Made by a program: the position numbers and the translations under genes
Assembly (NCBI RefSeq): GCF_000374165.1
Contig: NZ_KB893783.1
Location: forward strand, 124,001 to 188,000
Length of the DNA: 64,000 nucleotides
Source: Parafrankia elaeagni
GTDB taxonomy: Bacteria; Actinomycetota; Actinomycetes; Frankiales; Frankiaceae
Direction: 5' to 3'
Notes under the pieces: generated by a model
The model's input: the letters and a program-made list of their open reading frames with translations, nothing else
Databases searched by the model: none
Told to the model about the DNA's origin: nothing
Shown: piece after piece, positions 8,216 through 18,954 of the stretch
Layout: each line of letters begins with the position of its first letter
Numbering within the stretch: the stretch's first letter is position 1

Positions 8216-10692
8216 TGGTCGCTGCCGTGATGGAGGCCGGCCTCGGCCTGCCCGCCGATGAAAGGAGCGCCCGCCGCGGCCGCGCGGACCTTCGACTGGC
8301 TGTCCCGGCCGCCGTGTTCTGGGGCGCCGCGGCACTGGCCGGGCGCTGGGTTCCTGGCCCGGTGCTGCTGGGATGCGCCGGCGCCGCCCTCGTCTGCTGC
8401 GTGCCCGCGGTGCTCCTCGGCGCACAGCGCCGGCCGGCCGGGCACCTCGGGCTCGGCGGGCCCGGTCTGGCGGCCTGCGTCGCCCTCGCCTTCTTCGCCG
8501 CCGGCCTGCTCGTCGGAGGTCTCGCCGGTCGCGCCCGCACCACCGGCCCCCTCGCCGAGCTGGCGCGGGCCCAGCGGACGGTCGAGGCCACGGTCGTCCT
8601 TACCGGCGACCCGTCGCCCTCCCCACCGCGAGCCGGCGCAACCGGCCCGGCGCGCGGTGCGCCGCCGGCAACAGCCAGCGCGCGTCTGGAAGCGGTGACC
8701 AGTGCCGGCCGGAGACTGCGGAGCTCCGTTCCGGTGCTGCTGGTCGGTCCCTCGACGGACCTGGTGCGTTACCTGCCGGGCCAGCGGCTGAACGTCCGTG
8801 CGACGCTCGCGAGGCCCAGGCCGGGAGACACGATCTCCGCGGTCCTGTTCGCCCGGGCGCCGCCCCGGCCCCACGGACGGCCGCCCGCCGCCCAGCGCGT
8901 CGCCGGTTGGCTGCGGGCACGGCTGCACACGGCCGCGGCGGGGGTCCCGCAGCCCGCGGGTGGTCTGCTCCCGGCGCTCGTCGTCGGTGACACCTCGGAG
9001 CTCGACCCAGAGCTGAAGGACGACTTCCGCACCGCCGGGATGAGTCATCTGACAGCTGTCTCGGGAGCGAATCTCGCGATCGCCACCGGCGCGGTGCTGG
9101 TGGTGCTCGGGCGGACGCGGCTCGGTCCGCGGTCCCGGGCGCTCGCGGGTGCCGCCGCGCTGGCCGGGTTCGTGATTCTGGCGCGTCCGTCCGCGAGTGT
9201 CGTGCGGGCGGGGGCGATGGGGCTCGTCGGCCTTGCCGCGCTGGCGCTGGGCCGGCCGCGTGCGGTGCTGGCCGCGCTCGCCGGCGCCGTTCTCGCGGTC
9301 ATCGCGGCGGACCCGACCTTCGCGCTGTCGGCGGGCTTCGCGCTGTCAGTGCTCGCCACCGCCGGCATGGTCGTGTGGGGGCCAGGGTGGGGCGAGGCCC
9401 TGGAACGGCGGGCCGGAGCCCGCTGGCCGGATGCCCCCCGGTGGTCGCGCACCGGCACCGTCCGGGTCGGCGAGGCCGTGGCCGTCGCGGCCGCCGCACA
9501 GTTCGCCTGCACGCCGGTCCTGGCCTGGCTCGGCGGCGGAGTCAGCCTGATCGCCATTCCCGCGAACGTGGCCGCCGCCCCGGCGGTGGCGCCGGCCACG
9601 GTGCTCGGCCTGTTCACGATGGGCCTGGCCGCGGTGCATCCGCCCGTCGCGGAGCCGGTCGCGCGCCTGGCGGCGCTGCCCTGTCGGTGGCTGGTCGTGG
9701 TCGCCGACCGGGCGGCCGGCCTTCCGGGCGCGACGGTCGGCTGGCCCGCGGGGCCCGTCGGCGCGGCCCTCGCTCTGGTCGCGGTCATGCTCACCGTCGC
9801 GATGGCGCGGCGGCCGGCGACCCGTCGGCTGCTCGCGGCCATCGTGGTGGGCCTCCTGCTCGCCCGCCTGTTCCTGCTGCCGCGTCTGGACGGCTGGCCG
9901 CCGCCCGGCTGGCGGCTGGTTGCCTGCGACGTGGGTCAGGGCGACGCGCTCGTCCTGCGGGCCGGGCCCGACTCCGCGGTCGTGGTCGATGTCGGCCCCG
10001 ACCCGGAGCTGGTCGCGGCCTGCCTGAACAGCCTGGGGATCCGGCGGGTACCGGTGTTGATCCTCAGCCACCTGCACGCCGACCACGCGGGCGGTCTGAC
10101 CGGCGTGCTGGGCCGGGTTCCGGTGGGGGAGGTGGTGGTGAGCCCTCTGCCCGAACCGGCGCAGCAGTGGGCCGCGGTCCGGCGCGGCGCGCAGGCGGCC
10201 GGGGTGCCGGTGCGGACCGTGCTCGCCGGCTCGGTCGGCTCGGTCGGGGATGTGCGTTGGCGGATGCTCGGGCCGGAACGGGTGCTGCGCGGGACGGAAA
10301 GTGACCCGAACAACGCCAGCCTCGTCCTGTTCGCCGAGGTCGCGGGCGTCACCATGCTGCTCACCGGCGACGCCGAGCTCCCCGAGCAGCGTCAGCTGGC
10401 ACACCACGGCACGGTCGCGGTGGACGTGCTGAAGGTGGCGCACCACGGCGCCGAGGAGCAGACCGAAGACTTCCTCACCGCGACTGCGGCAGCGGTCGCC
10501 GTCATCAGCGTCGGAACGGGCAACACCTACGGCCACCCGGCGCCGGAAACCCTTGCGAGGCTGCGCGTGGCCGGCGTGATGGTGGCCCGCACCGACCTGC
10601 ACGGGGCGGTGGCGGTCGTCCGCGCGGCGCCGGGCCAGCTTGCCGTGGTGGCACGCCGGCCCGGTGCGCGTGAGGCCAGGGCGCCGGCGTGA
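8215..10692 (+). CDS. comEC: ComEC/Rec2 family DNA uptake channel protein
   Basis: The 825-residue integral membrane protein has hydrophobic helices near both the N-terminus and the middle. The competence domain (GMSHLTAVSGANLAIATGAV near 280) is followed by a C-terminal metallo-beta-lactamase domain. That domain starts with DVGQGDALVLRAGPDSAVVV near 578 and carries the metal motif HLHADHAGG near 618. ComEC forms the channel that brings one DNA strand into the cytoplasm; the C-terminal domain is a putative nuclease for the other strand. The ATG at 8215 overlaps the comEA TGA in TGATG, so the two are coupled. Length and domain order fit a complete protein. Confidence 0.9.
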   Translation: MVAAVMEAGLGLPADERSARRGRADLRLAVPAAVFWGAAALAGRWVPGPVLLGCAGAALVCCVPAVLLGAQRRPAGHLGLGGPGLAACVALAFFAAGLLVGGLAGRARTTGPLAELARAQRTVEATVVLTGDPSPSPPRAGATGPARGAPPATASARLEAVTSAGRRLRSSVPVLLVGPSTDLVRYLPGQRLNVRATLARPRPGDTISAVLFARAPPRPHGRPPAAQRVAGWLRARLHTAAAGVPQPAGGLLPALVVGDTSELDPELKDDFRTAGMSHLTAVSGANLAIATGAVLVVLGRTRLGPRSRALAGAAALAGFVILARPSASVVRAGAMGLVGLAALALGRPRAVLAALAGAVLAVIAADPTFALSAGFALSVLATAGMVVWGPGWGEALERRAGARWPDAPRWSRTGTVRVGEAVAVAAAAQFACTPVLAWLGGGVSLIAIPANVAAAPAVAPATVLGLFTMGLAAVHPPVAEPVARLAALPCRWLVVVADRAAGLPGATVGWPAGPVGAALALVAVMLTVAMARRPATRRLLAAIVVGLLLARLFLLPRLDGWPPPGWRLVACDVGQGDALVLRAGPDSAVVVDVGPDPELVAACLNSLGIRRVPVLILSHLHADHAGGLTGVLGRVPVGEVVVSPLPEPAQQWAAVRRGAQAAGVPVRTVLAGSVGSVGDVRWRMLGPERVLRGTESDPNNASLVLFAEVAGVTMLLTGDAELPEQRQLAHHGTVAVDVLKVAHHGAEEQTEDFLTATAAAVAVISVGTGNTYGHPAPETLARLRVAGVMVARTDLHGAVAVVRAAPGQLAVVARRPGAREARAPA

Positions 10693-10693
10693 C

Positions 10694-11734
10694 ATGCTGA
10701 TCCACGTGCCGTCCCCAGCCGCGCCGCCACCGCTCGTCGTCGTGAGCGGTGACGAGGACCTGCTGGTCGCGCGCGCCGTACGGGAGGTGCGCGACGCCGC
10801 CCGGGCCCGCGACCCCGAGGTCGAGATCGTCGACCGCGCGCCCGGTGAACTGACCGACGCCGACATGATCGACCTCGGTGCCAGCTCGATGTTCGGCGGC
10901 GGCAGGGTACTGGTCGTCCGCGGCGCGGCGGATCTTCCCGAGGATCTCCGAGACGCCTTGCTGGCCTACGTCGAGCATCCCCTCGACGACGTGGTCCTTG
11001 TCGTGGTCCACAGCGGCGTGGTGAAGAACCGCAAGCTGGTCGACGCGATGAAGAAAGCCGGCGGCCGGGTGATCTCCGCAGCCAGGATCACGCGCCCGCG
11101 GGACCGGCATGACTTCGCGGTCGCGGAGATCCGCCGGCTCGGCGGAAAGGCGACGGAGGACGCGGTCCGCGCGCTGCTCGATGCCGTGGGCGGTGACCTG
11201 CGGGAGATCGCGGCGGTCTGCGACCAGCTGGTCGCGGACACGGACGGCGTCATCGACGAGCCAGCGGTGGCGCGCTACCACCGCGGGCGGGCCGAGACCA
11301 GCGGTTTCGCCGTGGCGGACGCCGTCATCGCCGGTGATCTCGCCACCGCGCTGGCGCTGCTCCGCCAGGCCCTCGAGAGTGGGACGGCGCCGGTCCTTGT
11401 CACGAGTGCCATTGCCGGCGGTCTGCGCGACCTGGCGCGGGTCTCCTCCGTCGGCGGCGGGTCCAAGTGGGACATCGCGAAGGCCCTGGGCATGCCGGAC
11501 TGGAAGGTCGAGCGGGCCCAGCGTTCGGCACGGGGCTGGTCCGACGCCGGACTGGCGCGGGCGATCCGGGCCGTCGCGGTCGCGGACGCGGGAGTCAAGG
11601 GCGCGGCCGTCAACGCCGGTTATGCGCTGGAGCGGCTGCTCCAGGAGGTCGCCGGGGCCCGGGGCCGGTCGTCGGGTGGCGCCCAGGGCAGCGACCGTGG
11701 CGAGTTCGCCGGCAGGGGAGGACGAGGGCGATGA
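10694..11734 (+). CDS. holA: DNA polymerase III delta subunit
   Basis: The 346-residue protein matches HolA. It has an N-terminal domain with PPPLVVVSGDEDLLVARAV at residues 10-28, the central AAA+ fold without a functional Walker A, and the C-terminal collar domain (GFAVADAVIAGDLATALALL near 200). Delta opens the sliding clamp within the clamp loader. The gene follows comEC by one base, as in most actinobacteria. The ATG at 10694 is chosen; a GTG at 10706 in the same frame is an alternative, and longer versions would run into comEC. The C-terminal 25 residues are low-complexity Gly/Arg/Ser. Confidence 0.88.
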   Translation: MLIHVPSPAAPPPLVVVSGDEDLLVARAVREVRDAARARDPEVEIVDRAPGELTDADMIDLGASSMFGGGRVLVVRGAADLPEDLRDALLAYVEHPLDDVVLVVVHSGVVKNRKLVDAMKKAGGRVISAARITRPRDRHDFAVAEIRRLGGKATEDAVRALLDAVGGDLREIAAVCDQLVADTDGVIDEPAVARYHRGRAETSGFAVADAVIAGDLATALALLRQALESGTAPVLVTSAIAGGLRDLARVSSVGGGSKWDIAKALGMPDWKVERAQRSARGWSDAGLARAIRAVAVADAGVKGAAVNAGYALERLLQEVAGARGRSSGGAQGSDRGEFAGRGGRGR

Positions 11735-12084
11735 GTGAATCCCCCGGCGGGCAGCACGGTGCTGCGGGGCCCGCGCGCGGAGAGCCTGGCGACGGCCAGC
11801 AGGGCGACCGCAGCGCCGGGGCCGGCCGGCCCCGCCCGGTGCACGATGACCAGATCCCGCCCGGTGGAGTCTTCGGCCTGCGGGTACTGCCGGCCGGGTG
11901 GATGCGCGGCGCCCTCGCCACGGTCACCGTGCTGGTGACTCTCGTGGTCGCGATGGGCGACCTGGCCAGTGCCTGGGTCCTGGTCGTGCTCCCGCTCGTG
12001 GTCGCGGCGCTCACGGCCTACGCCGAGGTCCTCGAACGCACGCTGGCGGCCCCGGTCGAGCGGGCGCCGGGGTCAGGGCACTGA
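11731..12084 (+). CDS. Small two-helix membrane protein of unknown function
   Basis: The 117-residue protein starts at an ATG that overlaps the holA stop in ATGA, so it is translationally coupled to holA. The first 55 residues are polar and probably disordered. Two hydrophobic stretches follow (GALATVTVLVTLVVAMG and AWVLVVLPLVVAALTAY, near residues 62-100). I do not recognise a family. Location and coupling suggest a genuine gene at the end of the comEA-comEC-holA operon. Confidence 0.6.
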   Translation: MSESPGGQHGAAGPARGEPGDGQQGDRSAGAGRPRPVHDDQIPPGGVFGLRVLPAGWMRGALATVTVLVTLVVAMGDLASAWVLVVLPLVVAALTAYAEVLERTLAAPVERAPGSGH

Positions 12085-12150
12085 CGCCTGCCCCCTGCCA
12101 CCCGCCCTGGACCCGCCGCTGCCGGGTGCTTCCGGGTTGATCCTGGCGAC

Positions 12151-12194
12151 TCCCGAGCGGAAACACCCAGGATCCCGAGCGGAAAAACCCAGGA
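12151..12194 (+). repeat. Tandem duplication of a 22-bp unit before a terminator
   Basis: TCCCGAGCGGAAACACCCAG plus GA (12151-12172) is repeated with one change at 12173-12194, running into the left arm of the hairpin at 12190. Confidence 0.9.
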
Positions 12195-12227
12195 CCGGAA
12201 CTCCGTCGATCAGGAGTTCCGGTCCTG
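12190..12227. terminator. Bidirectional terminator between the holA operon and rpsT
   Basis: A perfect 15-bp stem (CAGGACCGGAACTCC at 12190-12204, complement at 12213-12227) with an 8-nt loop sits between convergent genes. Confidence 0.8.
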
Positions 12228-12281
12228 TTGGGATGTGCAGGGCCCTGGGCCCTGCCGCAGGGCGGTGGCCGCCCGATGCGG

Positions 12282-12551
12282 TCAGGAAGCGCCGATGCCC
12301 GCGTTCGCCTTCGCCATCGCGGACTTGCGGTTCGCGGCCTGGTTCGGGTGGATCACGCCCTTGCTGGCGGCCTTGTCCAGCTTCTTCGCGGCGATGCGGA
12401 ACGCGCTCTCGGCGCGCTCGGCGTCGCCGGCGTCGACGGCGTCGCGGAAGCGGCGGACGTGCGTCTTCAGCTCGGACTTCACGGCCTTGTTGCGCAGCCG
12501 TCGCTTCTCGTTGGTGAGGTTGCGCTTGATCTGCGACTTGATGTTGGCCAC
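12282..12551 (-). CDS. rpsT: 30S ribosomal protein S20
   Basis: The 89-residue basic protein begins [20 protein letters not shown] and ends with [15 protein letters not shown], both diagnostic of S20. It binds 16S rRNA early in small-subunit assembly. The GTG at 12551 is chosen because the family starts exactly there; AGAGG lies 9 nt upstream. It is a single-gene unit on the minus strand, divergent from lepA, as in other actinobacteria. Confidence 0.95.
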   Translation of the reverse strand: MANIKSQIKRNLTNEKRRLRNKAVKSELKTHVRRFRDAVDAGDAERAESAFRIAAKKLDKAASKGVIHPNQAANRKSAMAKANAGIGAS

Positions 12552-12819
12552 GCGGGAGAACCTCTGGGTGTCGAGTCGGGATGGTTCGGGGGATGCGCCG
12601 TCCGCCCCGACCAGGGCCCACGGCGAAGCAGCACCGACATTATCAAACCAGCGCCCGCAGGCTGCGGGCGCCGGGCGTGGCCACGCGGGCGGGCCACCGT
12701 GTGCCTGGCACGATGGAGGCCTGGCACGATGGGAGGACGCGAGCCCGTACGTACGCACGTGGCGGCGACCGGCCCGAGTGCCCGACAGACCGACGAGCAG
12801 CGAAACGAGACCAGCCCGC

Positions 12820-14682
<1,863 letters not shown>

Positions 14683-14709
14683 GGCCGGAACCCACGGCGG
14701 GCCCGTTTC

Positions 14710-14754
14710 GTGGGCGCGCCGGCCGGGCAGCGCCTGGCCGGCCGGCGCGCCCAC
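14710..14754 (+). terminator. lepA terminator hairpin
   Basis: GTGGGCGCGCCGGCC at 14710-14724 pairs perfectly with 14740-14754, and two more G-C pairs extend the stem to 17 bp. It lies 28 bp after the lepA stop. Confidence 0.75.
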
Positions 14755-14886
14755 GGCACACCGGTCCGGACCTGGGGCAGCTTCCTGCGGCCTGGCCGGG
14801 CCGGCGTCCACACCGGGGGATCGGGGTCGGGTAGGCGCACCGTTCTCTGTGTGCGCCGGTGGCGTGGGCTGGGGTGACGGTCGCGG

Positions 14887-15090
14887 TCAGGCGGAATCAG
14901 GTGCCGGGTTCATCCGGGGGATACGGATCGGTTCGGTGACCGGTTCTGCCTGGGCGAAGCCGAGGGCCAGGACGGATCCCGACCGGTACTCCGTGGTTCG
15001 TGGCGGCAGCAGTTCCTCGATGGTCACGACTCCGCTGGTGAGCTCCTCCTGCATACCTGGATCATTTCGTACCCACCTCGACTGATCCAT
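14887..15090 (-). CDS. Small hypothetical protein between lepA and hemW
   Basis: A 67-codon frame whose third positions are mostly G or C. It encodes a polar peptide with MQEELTSGVVTIEELLPP followed by a Pro-rich end. I do not recognise it. Two ATG starts are possible, 15090 and 15054; neither has a ribosome binding site. A perfect TTGACA lies on the minus strand at 15126-15121, about 30 nt before the ATG at 15090, which would suit a leaderless transcript, though the -10 is poor. It is divergent from hemW. Codon use is the main support. Confidence 0.42.
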   Translation of the reverse strand: MDQSRWVRNDPGMQEELTSGVVTIEELLPPRTTEYRSGSVLALGFAQAEPVTEPIRIPRMNPAPDSA

Positions 15091-15318
15091 GACCAATTGC
15101 CCATGGTTTGGCCCTACGATTGTCAACGAACCGCAAACGCGGGGTCCCGGCCCGGGTGGTGTCCGTCGGTGCCGCGGATGGCGCATTCGGGCGGCGCGCG
15201 GCGCACCTTGTCTGATACTGGTCCAGACGTAGTCCGGTACCGCCCGGATGACACCCATGAGACCAGTTGACAAACATAGCGTTGCGGTCTCGGCACTCGT
15301 TGGGAGCACACTGGGGTC

Positions 15319-16548
15319 ATGCCATCCAAGCCTCTCGAAGGGGCGCCGGCGCCCGTCGACGGCGCGCTCCCCGACGCCGTGCTCGCCGGCGTCGGCACCC
15401 GGACGTTCGGCGTGTACGTGCATGTCCCGTACTGCGCGGCCCGTTGCGGGTACTGCGACTTCAACACCTACACCCCGGCCGAGCTCGGCGCTGGTGGTCA
15501 GGGTGGGGCCGCCTCCTTCGTCGACTCGATCGCGACCGAGGCCCGCCTCGCCCGGGCTGTGCTGGGTGAGCGCGAACTGCCCGTGTCGACGGTCTTCGTC
15601 GGCGGCGGCACCCCGACCCTGCTCCCGGCCGCCGACCTGGCGAAGGTGCTGCGGATCCTGGACGACACCTTCGGGCTGGCCGCCGACGCGGAGGTCACCA
15701 CCGAGGCGAATCCGGAGTCCGTCGACCTGCCCGCGCTGGAGCATCTGCGGGCGAGCGGGTTCACCCGCATCTCGCTGGGAATGCAGAGCTCCCGTCCACA
15801 CGTGCTCGCCGCGCTGGATCGCCAGCACACTCCCGGGCGGGTCCCGGAGGTCGTGGGCTGGGCCCGTCGGGCCGGGTTCGACCAGCTGAGCCTCGACCTG
15901 ATCTACGGTGCGCCAGGTGAGTCCGAGTCCGACTGGGCGGCCAGCCTGAGCACGGTGATCGAGCTCGAACCGGACCACGTCAGCGCCTACTCGCTGACGG
16001 TCGAGGAGGGGACGAAGCTCTCCCGCCGGGTGCGCCGCGGCGAGCTCCTGGAGCCGGACGACGACCTGCTGGCCGACCGCTACCTCCAGGCGGATGAGAC
16101 CCTCGCCGCCGCCGGGCTGCTCAACTACGAGATCAGCAACTGGTCCCGGGACGCGTCCTCGTGGTGCCGGCACAATCTGGGCTACTGGCGCGGCGACGAC
16201 TGGTGGGGCCTGGGGCCGGGCGCGCACAGCCATGTCGGTGGGGTCCGGTGGTGGAACGTCCGCCATCCGACCGAGTACGCGACGAGGGTCGGCGCGGGAC
16301 GGAGCCCGGCTGCCGCCCGGGAGGTCCTGGACGCCACGGCGCGGCGGGTCGAGCGGGTGATGCTCGGGGTCCGGCTGGTCGAGGGGCTCGTGGTGGACGC
16401 CCTGTGCGAGCGCGGGGTGGCGGCCGCGCACGAGCTGGCCGCGGACGGCCTCGTCATCGGACCGGAGCTGGCGGCAGGCCGGGTGGCGCTCACCCGGCGT
16501 GGCCGGCTGCTGACCGACACCGTGGTCCGTGCCCTGTTGCCCGACTGA
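15319..16548 (+). CDS. hemW: HemW-type radical SAM heme chaperone (coproporphyrinogen III oxidase-like)
   Basis: The 409-residue radical SAM protein has the iron-sulfur motif CxxxCxxC in HVPYCAARCGYCDFNTY near residue 38. It also has GGGTPTLLPAADL near 97 and the C-terminal HemN-like domain. HemW proteins lack coproporphyrinogen oxidase activity and act as heme chaperones; older annotations call them HemN. The N-terminal 28 residues before the core are short and polar. The ATG at 15319 has only a weak GGG upstream; CACACT 7 nt before it could be a -10 for a leaderless message. It is followed by a hairpin terminator. Confidence 0.88.
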   Translation: MPSKPLEGAPAPVDGALPDAVLAGVGTRTFGVYVHVPYCAARCGYCDFNTYTPAELGAGGQGGAASFVDSIATEARLARAVLGERELPVSTVFVGGGTPTLLPAADLAKVLRILDDTFGLAADAEVTTEANPESVDLPALEHLRASGFTRISLGMQSSRPHVLAALDRQHTPGRVPEVVGWARRAGFDQLSLDLIYGAPGESESDWAASLSTVIELEPDHVSAYSLTVEEGTKLSRRVRRGELLEPDDDLLADRYLQADETLAAAGLLNYEISNWSRDASSWCRHNLGYWRGDDWWGLGPGAHSHVGGVRWWNVRHPTEYATRVGAGRSPAAAREVLDATARRVERVMLGVRLVEGLVVDALCERGVAAAHELAADGLVIGPELAAGRVALTRRGRLLTDTVVRALLPD

Positions 16549-16576
16549 TGCCCTGCCGCCCGCCCGGCGACCAGCT

Positions 16577-16608
16577 CCCGCCCAGCGACCGTCCATGCGC
16601 TGGGCGGG
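16577..16608 (+). terminator. hemW terminator hairpin
   Basis: CCCGCCCAGCG at 16577-16587 pairs with CGCTGGGCGGG at 16598-16608 around a 10-nt loop, 28 bp after the hemW stop. Confidence 0.7.
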
Positions 16609-16664
16609 GTCGTGCCCGCGGCGGCGGGTGCGCTGTGGCCGGAAGGCCTGTCTGCTCACGATGG

Positions 16665-16693
16665 CTGCCACGACCTGGGTAGGAAGCTACACT
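16665..16693 (+). promoter_or_regulatory. Probable hrcA-dnaJ promoter
   Basis: CTGCCA (16665-16670) and TACACT (16688-16693) are separated by 17 bp, fitting a housekeeping promoter. The -10 abuts the CIRCE operator, so repressor binding would block transcription. Confidence 0.55.
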
Positions 16694-16719
16694 TGGCACT
16701 CACGGTGGCAGAGTGCCAG
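16693..16719 (+). promoter_or_regulatory. CIRCE operator (HrcA binding site)
   Basis: TTGGCACTC, nine bases, then GAGTGCCAG. This matches the CIRCE consensus TTAGCACTC-N9-GAGTGCTAA at 16 of 18 arm positions and is self-complementary for eight of nine pairs. It lies 73 bp before hrcA, indicating autoregulation of hrcA-dnaJ by heat shock. Confidence 0.9.
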
Positions 16720-16792
16720 GGCAGGGTGACCGGCCCGGTACGCGTCGCCAGCCCCGCCTGGCTGACGGAACCGGCGAAGGGGGTGCGGTCAC

Positions 16793-17812
16793 GTGCTTGA
16801 AGAACGGCGCCTGGAGGTCCTGCGGGCGATCGTCGAGGACTTCGTGCTCAGCAACGAGCCGGTGGGGTCCAAGATGCTGGCCGAGCGGCATGCCCTCGGG
16901 GTGTCGCCTGCCACGGTGCGTAACGACATGTCCGCCCTGGAGGAAGAGGGCTATATCACGCAGCCACACACCAGCGCCGGTCGCATCCCGACGGACAAGG
17001 GCTACCGACTGTTCGTGGACCGGCTGTCCGGGGTCAAGCCGCTGTCGCGCGCCGAGCGCCGGGCCATCCAGAGCTTCCTGGAGGGCGCGGTCGACCTCGA
17101 CGACGTGGTCCGCCGGTCGGTGCGGCTGCTCGCCCAGCTCACCCGGCAGGTGGCGGTGGTGCAGTACCCGTCGCTGTCGTCGAGCAGCGTGCGGCACATC
17201 GAGATCGTCACGCTGAACCCGAACCGGCTGCTTCTCGTCCTCATCACCGACACCGGCCGGGTCGAACAACGGGTGGTGGAGATCCCCACCCCGGTCGACG
17301 ACGGGGTCGTGGGGGAGCTGCGGAGCCTGCTCAACGGGTCACTGCGGGGCCGGCGGATGGCCGACGCCACCGAAGCCGCCGCCGACCTGCCCGACTCCGC
17401 CCGGCCCGACCTGAGGCCGCACCTGACCACGCTGACCACGGTGGTGCTGGAGGCGTTGCTGGAGCGGCAGGAGGAGCGGGTCGCGCTGGCGGGCACGGCG
17501 AACCTCACCCGGGCCTCGGTGGACTTCGCCGATTCGCTGCGGTTCATCCTGGAAGCACTGGAGGAGCAGGTGGTGCTCCTCAAACTGATCGGTTCAGCCC
17601 GGGAGACCGGTACTGTGACGGTGCGCATCGGGCGCGAGACGGACGTCGACGCCCTGCGGTCGACGTCCGTGGTCGCCACCGGGTACGGTCTCGGCCCGGC
17701 GGTGCTGGGCGGAATGGGAGTAGTCGGCCCGATGCGGATGGACTATCCGGGAACGATGGCGGCCGTGAGGGCCGTCGCCAAGTACGTGGGTGAACTCTTG
17801 GGTGCCGACTGA
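16793..17812 (+). CDS. hrcA: Heat-inducible transcription repressor HrcA
   Basis: The 339-residue protein has an N-terminal winged helix ([20 protein letters not shown], residues 8-27; [18 protein letters not shown] near 43) and the GAF-like HrcA core. It represses heat-shock genes by binding CIRCE elements, one of which lies in its own promoter region. Folding of HrcA normally depends on GroEL, which links repression to chaperone supply. The GTG at 16793 has GAAGGGGG upstream. The stop overlaps dnaJ by one base, so the pair is an operon. Confidence 0.95.
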   Translation: MLEERRLEVLRAIVEDFVLSNEPVGSKMLAERHALGVSPATVRNDMSALEEEGYITQPHTSAGRIPTDKGYRLFVDRLSGVKPLSRAERRAIQSFLEGAVDLDDVVRRSVRLLAQLTRQVAVVQYPSLSSSSVRHIEIVTLNPNRLLLVLITDTGRVEQRVVEIPTPVDDGVVGELRSLLNGSLRGRRMADATEAAADLPDSARPDLRPHLTTLTTVVLEALLERQEERVALAGTANLTRASVDFADSLRFILEALEEQVVLLKLIGSARETGTVTVRIGRETDVDALRSTSVVATGYGLGPAVLGGMGVVGPMRMDYPGTMAAVRAVAKYVGELLGAD

Positions 17813-18954
17813 TGGCAGTGGATTACTACGCGACACTCGGTGTGCGGCGTGACGCCACCGGTGACGAGATCAAGCGGGCCTACCGCAAGCTGGCGCGCGA
17901 GCTCCATCCGGACGTCAATCCTGATCCGGAGGCGCAGCAGCGGTTCAGGAACGTGACGAACGCCTACGAGGTCCTTTCGGACCCCGAGAAGCGTCAGATC
18001 GTCGACCTCGGCGGTGACCCGCTCGCGCCCGGTGGTGGCGCGGCCGGCGCCGGCTCGCCGTTCGGGGCGGGCTTCGGCGGCCTCGGCGACATCATGGACG
18101 CGTTCTTCGGCGGTGGCGCGAGCCGCGGGCCGCGCTCGCGGGTCCGGCGCGGCAACGACGCGCTGCTCCGGCTGGAGCTCGACCTGGCCGAGACCGCCTT
18201 CGGCGCGACGCGGGACATCACGGTCGACACCGCGGTGGTGTGCGCGACCTGCTCCGGGGCGGGCGCGGCGCCGGGCACACAGCCGTCCACCTGCTCGACC
18301 TGTCACGGCCGTGGCGAGGTCCAGCAGGTGACCCGCTCGTTCCTCGGGCAGATGGTGACCTCGCGGCCGTGCCCGCGGTGCTCCGGCACCGGCACGGTCA
18401 TCGAGCACCCGTGCCGGGACTGCTCCGGCGACGGCCGGGTCCGCAAGCGCCGCACGCTGACCGTGAAGATCCCCTCGGGGGTCGAGGACGGGATGCGCAT
18501 CCGCCTGTCCGGAGAGGGCGAGGTCGGTCCGGGCGGAGGCCCGCCCGGGGACCTGTACGTGGAGGTCTCCGAGCGGCAGCACGCGGTCTTCACCCGGGAG
18601 GGTGACGACCTGCACTGCGATCTGCGACTGCCGATGACGGCCGCGGCGCTGGGCACGATGACGACGCTGGAGACGCTCGACGGCTCCGAGACGATCACGG
18701 TGAAGCCGGGTACCCAGCCGGGCGAGGTGATCAGGCTCGCCGGGCGGGGTGTCCCGCATCTGCGCGCGGTCGGGCGAGGCCACCTGCACATCCACATCGT
18801 GGTCGAGACGCCGACGAAGCTGGACGCGGAGCAGGAGCGGCTGCTGCGCGAGCTGGCCAAGCTGCGCGAGGAGGAGACCCCGGCGGTGGTGGGCGGGGCC
18901 TCCGGTGGTTCGGGTCTGTTCTCCCGACGCCGCAGCGGGCGGCGTAGCCGCTGA
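17812..18954 (+). CDS. dnaJ: Chaperone DnaJ (HrcA-linked copy, DnaJ2 type)
   Basis: The 380-residue protein has a J domain with the HPD motif ([12 protein letters not shown] near residue 27) and a Gly-rich segment at about 65-105. Four zinc-binding CxxCxGxG-type repeats lie between about 142 and 210, followed by the C-terminal substrate-binding beta domains. It delivers unfolded proteins to DnaK and stimulates its ATPase. It overlaps hrcA by one base and shares its CIRCE-controlled promoter. The C-terminal tail ([10 protein letters not shown]) is unusually basic. Its stop overlaps the probable start of rsmE. Confidence 0.95.
   Translation: MAVDYYATLGVRRDATGDEIKRAYRKLARELHPDVNPDPEAQQRFRNVTNAYEVLSDPEKRQIVDLGGDPLAPGGGAAGAGSPFGAGFGGLGDIMDAFFGGGASRGPRSRVRRGNDALLRLELDLAETAFGATRDITVDTAVVCATCSGAGAAPGTQPSTCSTCHGRGEVQQVTRSFLGQMVTSRPCPRCSGTGTVIEHPCRDCSGDGRVRKRRTLTVKIPSGVEDGMRIRLSGEGEVGPGGGPPGDLYVEVSERQHAVFTREGDDLHCDLRLPMTAAALGTMTTLETLDGSETITVKPGTQPGEVIRLAGRGVPHLRAVGRGHLHIHIVVETPTKLDAEQERLLRELAKLREEETPAVVGGASGGSGLFSRRRSGRRSR

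Noticed and set aside
15267..15312. TTGACA at 15267-15272 as the hemW promoter
   Set aside because: No -10 element lies at 16-18 bp; the CACACT at 15307 is 34 bp away.
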